From Rhodoferax saidenbachensis (GTDB taxonomy: Bacteria > Pseudomonadota > Gammaproteobacteria > Burkholderiales > Burkholderiaceae_C): a DNA stretch of 64,000 bases. The DNA lies in contig NZ_CP019239.1 in assembly GCF_001955715.1 (NCBI RefSeq), positions 4,200,856 through 4,264,855 of the forward strand. The letters run 5' to 3'. A model generated the notes under the pieces. The model was not told where the DNA came from. It saw only the letters and a list, made by a program, of their open reading frames with translations, and searched no databases. Shown here one piece after another: positions 7,990 through 16,970 of this stretch (the stretch's first letter is position 1; each line of letters opens with the position of its first letter). The translations under genes were made by a program, and so were the position numbers.

Positions 7990-10317
7990 TCATCCAGGTG
8001 GTGTGATAACGATAGGCCTGTTGGTGCTGGGCGGGGCGGGCTCACCGGGGTGCACGGCCAGCGCCGGGCTGATGGCCGGGCTGTCCACGCCCAGGCTGGT
8101 GATGAAGCCGCCCCAGTTCCATTCGGAATACCGCCAGTCGCTGCCCGAACGCACCACGCCTTCGGGTGGCTGCACTTCCTGCACCGGCACGCCTTTGAGG
8201 GCCGTGGCCATGAAGTCGATCCACGCGGGCAGGGCCAGGGCCGAACCCGAGGCGCGTGAGCCCAGGCTGCGCGGTATGTCATACCCCACCCACACCACGG
8301 CCACCAGGCCCGGCTGGTAGCCGGCAAACCAGGCGTCCACCACGTCGTCCGTGGTGCCGGTTTTGCCATACAGGTCGGGGCGCTTGAGTGTGGCCTGCGC
8401 ACGCGCGGCGGTGCCGCTGCGCGTGACTTCCTGCAGCAGGCTGGAGACCATGAAAGCATTGCGCGCAGGGATGGCGCGCTGGCTCTCGTCCAGCACGGCT
8501 GGTGGCGGGGCTTCAAACACCACCTCACCACTGGCACGGGCAATGCGCTGGATCAGCAGCGGGCTCACCCGGTAGCCGCCATTGGCCAGCACGGCGTAGG
8601 CACCGGCCAGTTGCAAAGGGTTGGTGGAGCCCGTGCCCAGCGCCTGCGTCAGGTTGTCGGGCTGGCGCTCGATATCAAATCCAAACCGGCTGGTCCACTC
8701 GCGGGCGCCCTGCGGCGAGAGCAGTTGCACCAAGCGGATGGACACCAGGTTTTTGGAGCGCGCCAGCGCCTGGCGCAGCGTGATGGGGCCGTCAGTGCTG
8801 CCGTCGTCGTTCTCCGGCGCCCAGTCACCCACGTTCTGCAGCGGGGCATCGTTGATCAGCGTCTCAGGCTGCACGCCATTTTCAATGGCGCCGGAATAGA
8901 TGAAGGGTTTGTAGCTGGAGCCGGGCTGGCGCCAGCCCTGGGTCACGTGGTTGAACTGGTTGCGGTGAAAGTCAAAGCCGCCCACCAGCGCACGAATCTC
9001 ACCATTGGCCGGGTCCAGCGCGACCAGGGCGCCTTCGGTTTCGGGCCACTGCACCAGGCTCCAGGCCTTGCCCTGCTGCAACACGCGCACCACCGCACCC
9101 CGGCGCACGCGCAACTTGGCCGGTGCGGAGTCCGCCAGCCCGCTTTGCGCAGGGCGCAAGCCCGCACCGTCCACCGTGACCACCTCGCCCGAGCCCAGCA
9201 CCAGCGTGACGGCTTTGGTACTGGCGCGTGTCACGATAGCCAGGCGCAAGTCCTCGTCGTCGTCAAAGTCGGCCAACGCCTGGGCCACGGCGGGGTTCTC
9301 GTCCTTGAGCGAGTCGGCCAAATTGATCTGCCCCTCGGGGCCGCGCCAGACCTGGCGCAGCGAATGCTCCACCAGCGTGCGGCGCAGTGCCTTGTAAGCC
9401 GCCTGCTGCTCGGCCGCGCGCAGCGTGGTGGTGACGTTGAGGCCGGTGGTGTAGCTGAGTTCACCGTACTGGGCATAGACCTGCTGGCGCACCATTTCGG
9501 CCGCGTATTCGGCGTGCACATCCACGTCATGCGGCTTGCGCACCACCAGCTTTTCCAGCAGCGCGGCGGCGTACTGGCCGCCGTCAATCACCTCCTGCGA
9601 ACGCATGCGCCCCAGCGCCACGATCTGGCGCGCGCGGGCGCGGTCCAGGTTCTGGATCGGGTTGGCAAAGTAGGGGTTCTGCGGCAGGCCGGCCAGCATG
9701 GCGCACTCGGCCGGTGACAGCGCCGAGAGGGTCTTGCCGAAGTAGGTTTGCGCCGCCGCCTCAAAGCCGTAGGAGCGCGCGCCCAGGTAAATCTGGTTCA
9801 TGTACAGCTCCAGGATCTGGTCCTTGCTGAGCTGCGCTTCGATACGGTAGGCCAGCATGGCCTCCTTGAGCTTGCGCTCCAGCGTGCGCGAGCGGCTCAA
9901 AAAGAAGGTGCGCGCCACCTGCTGCGTGATGGTGGATGCGCCCTGCATGCGCCCACCGGTGACGATGGCCACCAGTGCGCGCCCCACGCCAATCGGGTCC
10001 AGCCCACCGTGGCTGTAGAAGCGCGAATCTTCCACTGCCAGCAGGCTGTCTTTCATGAGCGCGGGGATCTGGTCGATGCGCTGGTAGACCCGGCGCTCGG
10101 CGCCGAAGCCGCCCATCTCCACCCCATCAGCCGTGAACACACGCAGCGGTTGTTTGGGCTGGTAGTTGGAGAGGGACGCGGTATCCGGCAGCTGGGTGTA
10201 GAAAAACGCCGTCGCGACCAACAGCAACACCAGCCCCAGGGCAGCCAGCGCCAGGGCCACTTGGAGCACGCGTTTGGGCCAGGGGCCCTGGAACTGAATT
10301 GGCATCTGCATTGGCAT
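7990..10317 (-). CDS. mrcA: Penicillin-binding protein 1A (bifunctional transglycosylase/transpeptidase)
   Basis: Class A PBP that polymerises glycan and crosslinks peptides at the inner membrane. It has one N-terminal TM helix (about residues 15-40), then a GT51 domain with EDSRFYSHGG (about 96-105) and STITQQVART. An OB-like insert follows, then a transpeptidase domain with SSYK (nucleophile Ser, about 467-470), SKN (about 521-523) and KTGTT (about 652-656). All catalytic motifs are intact. Several in-frame ATGs exist at 10317, 10311 and 10305, with no clear ribosome site, so the exact start is uncertain. Its 3' end converges with the Nramp gene. Confidence 0.95.
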   Translation of the reverse strand: MPMQMPIQFQGPWPKRVLQVALALAALGLVLLLVATAFFYTQLPDTASLSNYQPKQPLRVFTADGVEMGGFGAERRVYQRIDQIPALMKDSLLAVEDSRFYSHGGLDPIGVGRALVAIVTGGRMQGASTITQQVARTFFLSRSRTLERKLKEAMLAYRIEAQLSKDQILELYMNQIYLGARSYGFEAAAQTYFGKTLSALSPAECAMLAGLPQNPYFANPIQNLDRARARQIVALGRMRSQEVIDGGQYAAALLEKLVVRKPHDVDVHAEYAAEMVRQQVYAQYGELSYTTGLNVTTTLRAAEQQAAYKALRRTLVEHSLRQVWRGPEGQINLADSLKDENPAVAQALADFDDDEDLRLAIVTRASTKAVTLVLGSGEVVTVDGAGLRPAQSGLADSAPAKLRVRRGAVVRVLQQGKAWSLVQWPETEGALVALDPANGEIRALVGGFDFHRNQFNHVTQGWRQPGSSYKPFIYSGAIENGVQPETLINDAPLQNVGDWAPENDDGSTDGPITLRQALARSKNLVSIRLVQLLSPQGAREWTSRFGFDIERQPDNLTQALGTGSTNPLQLAGAYAVLANGGYRVSPLLIQRIARASGEVVFEAPPPAVLDESQRAIPARNAFMVSSLLQEVTRSGTAARAQATLKRPDLYGKTGTTDDVVDAWFAGYQPGLVAVVWVGYDIPRSLGSRASGSALALPAWIDFMATALKGVPVQEVQPPEGVVRSGSDWRYSEWNWGGFITSLGVDSPAISPALAVHPGEPAPPSTNRPIVITPPG

Positions 10318-10507
10318 CGGCAATTGGGAAGTGAGGCCGGATTATGGGCACAAGCCCGCCGGCCCCCTCCAGGAAGGCATTCGCCATGTGTGTCGAACTG
10401 TTGCGGGCGCGGCGGCGGTGGCCGGCTCTGGGCTATGCTTTGAAGCCTCACTCTCTGGATTGCACGCCTTGCCTGCCACACCCCCTTCCACCGCCAGCGC
10501 CCCCGCC

Positions 10508-11263
10508 ATGCTGCTGGCCGCCGGCCGCGGCGAACGCATGCGCCCGCTGACCGACCACACGCCCAAACCGCTGCTGGACGTGCGCGGCAAACCGCTGATG
10601 CAGTGGCCCATGGAAGCGCTGGCGCAGGGCGCAGGCTCGCGGCTGGTCATTAACACGGCCTGGCTGGGCGAGCAGATCGAAGCCCGGTTTGGGCATCAAT
10701 TTAGCCTGCAGCCCGCATTGGATGTGCGCAAGCAGCTATCAAAATATGAGCGAATTGCACCGCTGCCGATTGCCTACTCCCACGAAGGCCGCGACTTTGG
10801 CGACGCGCTGGAGACCGCCGGCGGCATTGCGCGCGCGCTGCCCCTGCTGGACGACGTGTTCTGGGTGCTGGCCGGTGATGTGTATGCGCCCGACTTTGTA
10901 TTCGCGCCCGACGCCGTGGCGCAATTCCAGGCCAGCGACGCGCTGGCCCACCTGTGGCTGGTGCCTAACCCGGCGCACAACCCGGGCGGAGACTTTGGAC
11001 TGTCCGCCGAAGGCCTGGCGCTGAATTCCCCCAAGGACAGTGCCCAGCCCCGCTTCACCTACAGCACCATCGGCCTGTACCGCAAGGCGCTGTTTGCGGC
11101 GCCCTGGTGTGACATTCCCGCCGGCAACCCCGATGGCGTCAAGGCTGCGCTGGCGCCGCTGTTGCGTGCGGCCATGGACCAGGGCCGTGTGAGCGCAGCG
11201 ATGTACACGGGCCGCTGGACCGACGTGGGTACGCCCGAGCGGCTGGCCCAGCTCAACGCCTGA
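10508..11263 (+). CDS. murU: MurU-like nucleotidyltransferase (N-acetylmuramate-1-phosphate uridylyltransferase)
   Basis: A 251-aa nucleotidyltransferase of the MurU/GCD1 group. It starts with the nucleotide loop MLLAAGRGERMRPLTDHTPK, followed by PLLDVRGKPLM, and later has EGRDFGDALETAGG and VLAGDVY (metal Asp). With AmgK it would form the UDP-MurNAc recycling route known from Pseudomonas. AmgK is in this window but 20 kb away (31632). Residues about 62-82 are an extra segment encoded by element A copy 3. Longer frames exist upstream (GTG/TTG starts); ATG 10508 fits the family N-terminus. Confidence 0.85.
   Translation: MLLAAGRGERMRPLTDHTPKPLLDVRGKPLMQWPMEALAQGAGSRLVINTAWLGEQIEARFGHQFSLQPALDVRKQLSKYERIAPLPIAYSHEGRDFGDALETAGGIARALPLLDDVFWVLAGDVYAPDFVFAPDAVAQFQASDALAHLWLVPNPAHNPGGDFGLSAEGLALNSPKDSAQPRFTYSTIGLYRKALFAAPWCDIPAGNPDGVKAALAPLLRAAMDQGRVSAAMYTGRWTDVGTPERLAQLNA
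10691..10751 (-). repeat. Element A, copy 3, inside murU coding sequence
   Basis: The reverse complement reads GATAGCTGCTTGCGCA ... GCGGGCTGCAGGC ... AATTGATGCCC, almost the same as intergenic copy 2. In the murU frame it adds about 20 codons (residues about 62-82) with no stop or frameshift, between the GEQIEARFG and PIAYSHEGRDFGD blocks of the family. Confidence 0.85.
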
Positions 11264-11308
11264 ACCCACACATCCACCCCCAGCGCCCAAATCCCGGACA
11301 ATTCCCCC

Positions 11309-12694
11309 ATGAACGCATCCATGTACCAACAGCGCCGCGCTGCGCTGGCCGCCCAACTGGGCCCCAAGGGCATTGCCATCCTGCCCACCGCGCCCGAACA
11401 GCAACGCAACCGCGACACCGACTTCCTGTTCCGCGCCGACAGCTACTTTTATTACCTCAGCGGCTTCGCCGAACCCAAGGCCTGGCTGGTCATCACCGGT
11501 GATGGCAAGACCACGCTGTTTTGCCAGCCCAAAGACCTGGAACGCGAAATCTGGGACGGCATCCGCGTGGGCCCCGACGCGGCACCGGCCACGCTGGGCG
11601 TGGACGCGGCCTATTCCGTGGACGCGCTGGACGAACACCTGCCCGGCCTGCTGGATGGCTGTGATGCGGTCTGGTACCCGTTTGCCACGCACAAAGGGCT
11701 GGAGACACGGGTGGACGGCTGGCTGAACAGCCTGCGCGTGCGGGTGCGTTACGGCACGCTGGTGCCGGAACAGGTGCGCGACCTGTGCGGCCCGCTGGAC
11801 GAGATGCGCCTGATCAAGGACGCCTACGAACAAGACACCATGCGCCGCGCCGCGCAGATCAGCGCAGAGGCGCATATCCGCGCCATGCAGCTGAGCGCGC
11901 GCATGCTGCGTGCGGGCCAGGAGGTGCGCGAGTACCACCTGGACGCCGAGCTGCTGCACGAATTCCGCCGCCAGGGCTCGCAGTACCCGGCCTACGGCAG
12001 CATCGTGGCCGCCGGGGCGAACGCCTGCGTACTGCACTACCGCGCCGACGCGGCGCCCGTGCGCGACGGCGAGTTGGTGCTGATTGACGCGGGATGTGAA
12101 CTGGACGGTTACGCCAGCGACATCACCCGCACCTTCCCCGCCAATGGCAAGTTCACCGGCCCGCAACGCACGCTGTACGACCTGGTGCTGGCCAGCCAGA
12201 ACGCCGCCGTGGCCGCGACCAAACCCGGCGCGCGTTTTACCGACCCGCACGATGCCACGGTGCGGGTGCTGGCGCAGGGCATGCTCGATGTCGGCCTGCT
12301 CGATAAAAACACCGTGGGCACGGTGGACGATGTGATAGCGAGCCGCGCCTACTTCCAGTTCTACATGCACCGCACCGGCCACTGGCTGGGCATGGACGTG
12401 CACGACTGCGGCGCCTACACCGAGCCCAGCGAGATTGGCAACACCAGCGAACGCCGCGACGCGCTGACCGGCCAGACGCTGATCAGCCGCCCGGCGCGCA
12501 TCCTGCAGCCCGGCATGGTGCTGACCATCGAGCCCGGCATCTATGTGCGCCCGGCACCCGGCGTGGCCGAGCAGTTCCACAACATCGGCATCCGCATCGA
12601 AGACGACGCGCTGGTCACCGCCACCGGCTGCGAGCTTATGAGCCGCGGCGTACCGGTGGACGCCGACGCGATTGAAGCCTTGATGCGGGCCTGA
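11309..12694 (+). CDS. pepP: Xaa-Pro aminopeptidase (aminopeptidase P)
   Basis: A 461-aa cytoplasmic dimanganese peptidase removing the N-terminal residue before proline. The N-terminal domain has DFLFRADSYFYYLSGF. The C-terminal pita-bread domain supplies the metal ligands: Asp in IDAGCELDGYASDITRTFP, His in HRTGHWLGMDVHD, Glu in TIEPGIYV and Glu in GIRIEDDALV. Start ATG at 11309, 45 nt after murU, so probably co-transcribed. Confidence 0.95.
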   Translation: MNASMYQQRRAALAAQLGPKGIAILPTAPEQQRNRDTDFLFRADSYFYYLSGFAEPKAWLVITGDGKTTLFCQPKDLEREIWDGIRVGPDAAPATLGVDAAYSVDALDEHLPGLLDGCDAVWYPFATHKGLETRVDGWLNSLRVRVRYGTLVPEQVRDLCGPLDEMRLIKDAYEQDTMRRAAQISAEAHIRAMQLSARMLRAGQEVREYHLDAELLHEFRRQGSQYPAYGSIVAAGANACVLHYRADAAPVRDGELVLIDAGCELDGYASDITRTFPANGKFTGPQRTLYDLVLASQNAAVAATKPGARFTDPHDATVRVLAQGMLDVGLLDKNTVGTVDDVIASRAYFQFYMHRTGHWLGMDVHDCGAYTEPSEIGNTSERRDALTGQTLISRPARILQPGMVLTIEPGIYVRPAPGVAEQFHNIGIRIEDDALVTATGCELMSRGVPVDADAIEALMRA

Positions 12695-12713
12695 ACGGGA
12701 CTCCACTTTGACC

Positions 12714-13496
12714 ATGTCTTTCATCGTTTTGACACGCCCCTGGGCAGCGGCCCTTGTGGTGCTGGCAGGCGTATTGGCGCTGCCCGGCCCTGCGCAGGCC
12801 CAGGCGTCGCTGCGCTATGGCGTGTTCGAGTCCATGGGGTACCCGCTCAACACGCGGGACCCGCAGGGGCGCTTGAATGGCGGGCTGCTCACGGACATGG
12901 GTGCTTTGCTGGCAAAAGAGCTGGGGCGGCAATTGCAGACGGTGCCGCTTTCCCGGCGACGGATTGAGCCGTCCCTGCTGCGCGGTGATGTGGATCTGGT
13001 GTGTTACCACAGCCCGGGCTGGACCGAACAACACGCGCAGTTCGGCTGGACCATTGCGACGCTGCCGCAGATCGAACGCATCGTGGTGCGCAAGGGCGCG
13101 CCGATGCCTGAGGACCTGCCCCAGGATGTGATGGGCAAGCGCATTTCCACGCAGCACGGTTATGGTTACCCCCCGTTGCAGCCGCTGTTCGAAGCAGGCC
13201 AGGCGACACGGGTCGATGACAGCAAGGTGGAATTCCAGTTCAAGTCCGTCGCGCTGGGGGCCAGCGACATGCTGGTGACGTCCGAGGCGGAAATCGAGGG
13301 TTATTTTTACGACCATCCGCAGGAGCGTGGGCAATTTGAAACGTCCAAGGCAATCTTCACCTCGGTACCCACACAGTGCGCGGTGTCGCCCAAGTCCCGC
13401 GCCAGCCTGACGGAAATCAACAAGGCCCTGGCCCATCTGATGCACACCGGTGCACTGGAGCGCCTGGCCAAAAAATACCGCCTGTCGATGCGCTAA
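12714..13496 (+). CDS. Periplasmic solute-binding protein (family 3 type)
   Basis: A 260-aa exported protein. The signal peptide MSFIVLTRPWAAALVVLAGV...AQA ends near residue 25. The mature part begins SLRYGVFESMGYP and looks like the SBP_bac_3 fold, including GGLLTDMGALLAKELG and an ALERLAKKYRLS ending. No permease or ATPase gene is adjacent, so it may act as a receptor or serve a distant transporter. It follows pepP by 19 nt and converges with a second protein of the same type (13515-14333). Confidence 0.8.
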   Translation: MSFIVLTRPWAAALVVLAGVLALPGPAQAQASLRYGVFESMGYPLNTRDPQGRLNGGLLTDMGALLAKELGRQLQTVPLSRRRIEPSLLRGDVDLVCYHSPGWTEQHAQFGWTIATLPQIERIVVRKGAPMPEDLPQDVMGKRISTQHGYGYPPLQPLFEAGQATRVDDSKVEFQFKSVALGASDMLVTSEAEIEGYFYDHPQERGQFETSKAIFTSVPTQCAVSPKSRASLTEINKALAHLMHTGALERLAKKYRLSMR

Positions 13497-13514
13497 AGCG
13501 CGAAGGCCTGCGCC

Positions 13515-14333
13515 CTAGCGGCAGCCCAGGCCTTCGGCTGCGGCGGGGCACGGCATGTAGTGCTCCCACAGTTGTTTGTAACGGCCGTCGGCCAGCATGC
13601 CATTGAGACTGCGGTCCAGCGCGTCGACAAAACCACGCGTGAGGGACTGGCGGCTCAGCGCCACCATGGCAGATTCGCTGGAGACAATGACTTTGGTTTT
13701 GACCACGCTCTGGCTGATGCCCAGTTGCTGCAGCTCCACCAGACCGGTCACCTCGTCGGCAATCATGCCGTCCAGGCGCCCGGCCTCCACCATCTTCCAG
13801 GCACTGCGGCGCTGGGTGATAGGCACCAAGCGCTCCACGAAGGCAGGATTGCTTTGCAGGGCCACATATTCCGGGCCGTAGGCCACGCCAATTTGGGCGC
13901 CCAGCCGAAAGTCGGTGCCCACCATGTCGGTCAGGTTCTTGAGGCGGTATTTCTCGGCCGCGGCCTTGCTGACAAACAGGACATTGGGCGAGCGGTTGAT
14001 AGGGCGCGAGAAGTAGGCAAAACGCTCGCGCTCGGGCGTCTTCAGCGCACCGGGCAGGATGTCCAGGCGCCCGGCCTCCAGCTCCACCAGTGCACGGGCC
14101 CAGGGCATTTCGACAAACCGTGTCGTGCAGCCCATGCGCACCAGCGCCTCCCGGATCAGGTCCGAGGAGAAGCCCTGCACTTCCCCATCTACCCCCTTGA
14201 AGGCATAGGGTGCATCGTCGTACCAGCGCACGGTCTTGACGCAGTCACCCGCCCACACTGCAGACGGCAGTGCCAGCGCGCACAGCGCCATCCGCAGCGC
14301 AGGCATTGCGCTTTTCCAGGGGGCCAGATGCAT
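13515..14333 (-). CDS. Periplasmic solute-binding protein (family 3 type), second orphan
   Basis: A 272-aa exported protein. The signal peptide is hydrophobic and ends ALPSAVWAG. The mature part contains VRWYDDAPYAFKG, GFSSDLIREALVRMG and the ligand-pocket Arg region RLDILPGALKTPERERFAY, typical of amino-acid-binding proteins. ATG at 14333 is preferred to one four codons upstream because TGAGGA lies at good spacing. Like its convergent neighbour it has no adjacent permease. Confidence 0.8.
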   Translation of the reverse strand: MHLAPWKSAMPALRMALCALALPSAVWAGDCVKTVRWYDDAPYAFKGVDGEVQGFSSDLIREALVRMGCTTRFVEMPWARALVELEAGRLDILPGALKTPERERFAYFSRPINRSPNVLFVSKAAAEKYRLKNLTDMVGTDFRLGAQIGVAYGPEYVALQSNPAFVERLVPITQRRSAWKMVEAGRLDGMIADEVTGLVELQQLGISQSVVKTKVIVSSESAMVALSRQSLTRGFVDALDRSLNGMLADGRYKQLWEHYMPCPAAAEGLGCR

Positions 14334-14413
14334 GAGGGTCCTCATCAACGGCAGGGAACCGTTATGCAAAAAGCATAGCGCATAACGCAGTCCTGCCAAG
14401 GCTTGGGGGCACC

Positions 14414-15322
14414 TCATTCCTCCAGAAAGCGCACACCGGTCAGGTCTTGTGACAAATTCCACAAACGGGCCGCCGCTGCCACGTCCCGCGAGCGGCGGTT
14501 GGAGCCGACCTTGACGGGCGCGCCGCGCATCTGGCGGAACGACTGAGGGCCGCAGTAATCGCCGCCTTCGATGTCATCGCCCAATGCCGCATACAACACG
14601 GGCAGGGCGCCGCCAGCAGCCGTGTTGAAGACCAGCCCGACCAGCGGTGCGAACGGATGCAACATGACAGGCAGGTGCTGGAACAGGTTGGTGGCAGAGA
14701 CGCCGGGGTGCGCCGCCACCGATAACGTGCCATGCCCAGCGCGCGCCAGGCGGCGCTGCAGCTCGTAGGCAAACATCAAGCAGGCCAGCTTGCTTTGGCC
14801 GTAGGCGCGGCGTTTGTCGTAGCCCCGGGCAGACTGTGGGTCGTCAAACTGGATATCGCCCCAATGGTGTGCCAGGCTGCTGAGCGACACGATACGAGAG
14901 TGGGGCGTCTGGACGATACGCGGCAGCAGCAGGCCGGTCAGCGCGAAGTGGCCCAGGTAGTTGGCCGCGAGCTGGCTCTCAAAGCCGTCTTCGCTGAGCG
15001 CATAGGGCGGCATCATGATGCCAGCGTTGTTGATGAGCAGGTCCAGGCGCTCAAAGCGTTTGCCAAACGCAGCGGCAAAAGCGTGCACCGACCTCAGGCT
15101 GGCCAGATCCAGCGCCATGCATTCCAGCGTAGCGCCGGGGTGGCGCGCCAGAATGCGCGCCTTGGCCGCCTCGGCCTTGTCTCGGTTGCGGCAGGCCATG
15201 ACCACGCTGCAGTTCTTCGCCGCCAGCGCCAGCGCCACTTCAAAACCCAGGCCAATGTTGGCGCCGGTCACGATGGCGACGCGGCCGCTTTGGGTCGGCA
15301 CCTGCTGCAGGGTCCAGGTCAT
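14414..15322 (-). CDS. Short-chain dehydrogenase/reductase, retinol-dehydrogenase-like
   Basis: A 302-aa SDR. Cofactor loop TGANIGLGFEVA (residues about 19-30), Arg in ACRNRDKAEAAK suggesting NADP(H), then NNAGIMMPP, catalytic Ser in VSLSSLAHHWG and YGQSK (Tyr/Lys). The total length and the PGVSATNLFQ segment resemble eukaryote-like retinol dehydrogenase SDRs found in many bacteria. Substrate unknown. The ATG at 15322 has GGAG at good spacing; the longer upstream frame would run into the repeat region. Confidence 0.88.
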   Translation of the reverse strand: MTWTLQQVPTQSGRVAIVTGANIGLGFEVALALAAKNCSVVMACRNRDKAEAAKARILARHPGATLECMALDLASLRSVHAFAAAFGKRFERLDLLINNAGIMMPPYALSEDGFESQLAANYLGHFALTGLLLPRIVQTPHSRIVSLSSLAHHWGDIQFDDPQSARGYDKRRAYGQSKLACLMFAYELQRRLARAGHGTLSVAAHPGVSATNLFQHLPVMLHPFAPLVGLVFNTAAGGALPVLYAALGDDIEGGDYCGPQSFRQMRGAPVKVGSNRRSRDVAAAARLWNLSQDLTGVRFLEE

Positions 15323-15407
15323 GGTGTGCTCCAGTTGAAAATCGCGCCCTGAAACGTGGGGCGCATGGTATTGGCAAAACGCCTTGGTTGCGACGGTGCG
15401 CGAATTT

Positions 15408-15467
15408 GCTCTTTTTTTGATAGCTGCTTGCGCACTATACATGCTGGCTACAGGCCTGTTTGGCCTA
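15408..15467 (+). repeat. Element A, copy 4 (intergenic)
   Basis: TTGATAGCTGCTTGCGCA, then ATGCTGGCTACAGGCC and TTTGGCCT. It lies between the divergent SDR and glutamine-synthetase-like genes and forms most of the leader of the latter. Confidence 0.85.
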
Positions 15468-15503
15468 CAATTTCGACGCCCTCCCAGACAGTATGCGCTC
15501 CCT

Positions 15504-16853
15504 ATGACACACCCCCGCTCCGGCGAACTCCAGGCCTTCTTCACCCAACACGGCATCCGCGATGTCGAGTGCATCTTCCCCGACATGGCGGGTTACCCGC
15601 GCGGCAAACTCATGCCGGCGACCAGTTTTGCCGCAGGCAACGAGCTGCGCATTGCGCAGGCCATACCGATGCAGTGCGTCACGGGTGACTACTCCTACGA
15701 CCCCATCTTTCCCGACTCCGACCCCGATGTGCGCCTGGTGCCGGACTACAGCACCTTGAAACTGTCGCCGTGGTCCAGCGTGCCACGCGCGTTTGCGATC
15801 CACGACTGTGTGGAGCTGGACGGCCAGCCCTGCGCGTTTGCGGCGCGCTCATTGCTCAAAACCGTGGTGGCGCGATACACCGCACAGGGCCTTACGCCCG
15901 TGGTGGCGCCTGAGATCGAGTTCTACCTGACCGCGCCAAACACCGACGCCAGCCAGCCCCTGCGTGCGCCCGCCGCGCGCAACGGCCGCGCCGAAGTGGG
16001 CCAGTCGGCTTTCAGCATGAACATGCTCAACGAGCTGGCGCCGTTCTGGGACGCGCTGCGCAGCGCGCTCGATGGTTTGGGTGTGCAAGCCGACACCTGG
16101 ATCCACGAGGTGGGCGCCAGCCAGTACGAGATCAACCTGCTGCACGGCGACCCGGTGGCCGTCGCCGACCAGGCCTTTCTGTTCAAGTACGCAGCCAAAG
16201 AAATTGCCATCCAGCATGGCCTCAACGCCATGTTCATGGCCAAGCCGATTGCGGGCGACCAGGGTAGCTCCATGCATTTGCACCAGAGCGTGGTGGATGC
16301 CGCCGGGCGCAATATCTTCAGCAATGCAGACGGCAGCGAGAGCGCCGCCTTTGGCCACTTCATCGCCGGGCTGCAGGCCTATGTGCCGGACATGATGCTG
16401 ATCTTTGCGCCGTATGTGAATTCGTATCGGCGCTACGTCTCCAACAGCCAGGCACCGGTGAACCTGCAGTGGGGCTACGACAACCGCACGACCGGCCTGC
16501 GCATTCCGGTGAGCGGGCCTGCCGCCCGCCGCGTGGAGAACCGCATTGCGGGCGCAGATGCCAATCCGTATCTCGCCATCGCCGCCTCCCTGGCCGCAGG
16601 CCTGGCCGGGATGGATGAGACACTGGCGCCCACCGCGGCGTTGCCCATCACCGTGAATAGCAGCGACCTGGGCCACACGCTGCCGCGCAGCTTTTTGCCT
16701 GCGCATTCGCAGATGGCAAACAGTGCATCGGCACGCAAGCTGCTGGGCGATGTATTTGTGACCGGCTTCTGCGCGGCCAAGACCGTGGAGTACGACAGCT
16801 ACCTGCACGAGATCAGCGCCTGGGAGCGCCGCTTCCTCGGGCCGCAGGCTTGA
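15504..16853 (+). CDS. Glutamine synthetase family protein (gamma-glutamylpolyamine synthetase-like)
   Basis: A 449-aa GS-fold ligase. It has VECIFPDMAGYPRGK near the N-terminus, metal-binding PEIEFYL, GASQYEINL, the ATP/metal segment GSSMHLHQS and the substrate segment NSQAPVNLQWGYDNR, with ADANPYLAIAASLAAG near the end. The short length and sequence style fit PuuA-like enzymes, which ligate glutamate to polyamines or other amines, rather than the housekeeping GlnA. No other puu gene is nearby, so the substrate is open. The ATG at 15504 begins the conserved region. Confidence 0.85.
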   Translation: MTHPRSGELQAFFTQHGIRDVECIFPDMAGYPRGKLMPATSFAAGNELRIAQAIPMQCVTGDYSYDPIFPDSDPDVRLVPDYSTLKLSPWSSVPRAFAIHDCVELDGQPCAFAARSLLKTVVARYTAQGLTPVVAPEIEFYLTAPNTDASQPLRAPAARNGRAEVGQSAFSMNMLNELAPFWDALRSALDGLGVQADTWIHEVGASQYEINLLHGDPVAVADQAFLFKYAAKEIAIQHGLNAMFMAKPIAGDQGSSMHLHQSVVDAAGRNIFSNADGSESAAFGHFIAGLQAYVPDMMLIFAPYVNSYRRYVSNSQAPVNLQWGYDNRTTGLRIPVSGPAARRVENRIAGADANPYLAIAASLAAGLAGMDETLAPTAALPITVNSSDLGHTLPRSFLPAHSQMANSASARKLLGDVFVTGFCAAKTVEYDSYLHEISAWERRFLGPQA

Positions 16854-16870
16854 GGAAACGCTGAATGAAT

Positions 16871-16951
16871 CCGTTCGCGTTGAGCTTGTCGAAACGCAGC
16901 CCTTGCACATCAAGGTTTCGCTGATGGCTTCGACAAGCTCAGCCCGAACGG
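16871..16951. repeat. REP-like palindrome
   Basis: Inverted repeat CCGTTCGCGTTGAGCTTGTC ... CTTCGACAAGCTCAGCCCGAAC. Same family as 276-335 but with a longer loop. It lies between the convergent GS-like and pip genes, where it could end both transcripts. Confidence 0.78.
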
Positions 16952-16970
16952 GAAGTATGTTCTGCGCTGG

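Noticed and set aside
10739..12724. A 661-codon open frame antisense to murU and pepP
   Set aside because: A high-GC shadow; it crosses two genuine genes and has no recognisable motif or start signal.
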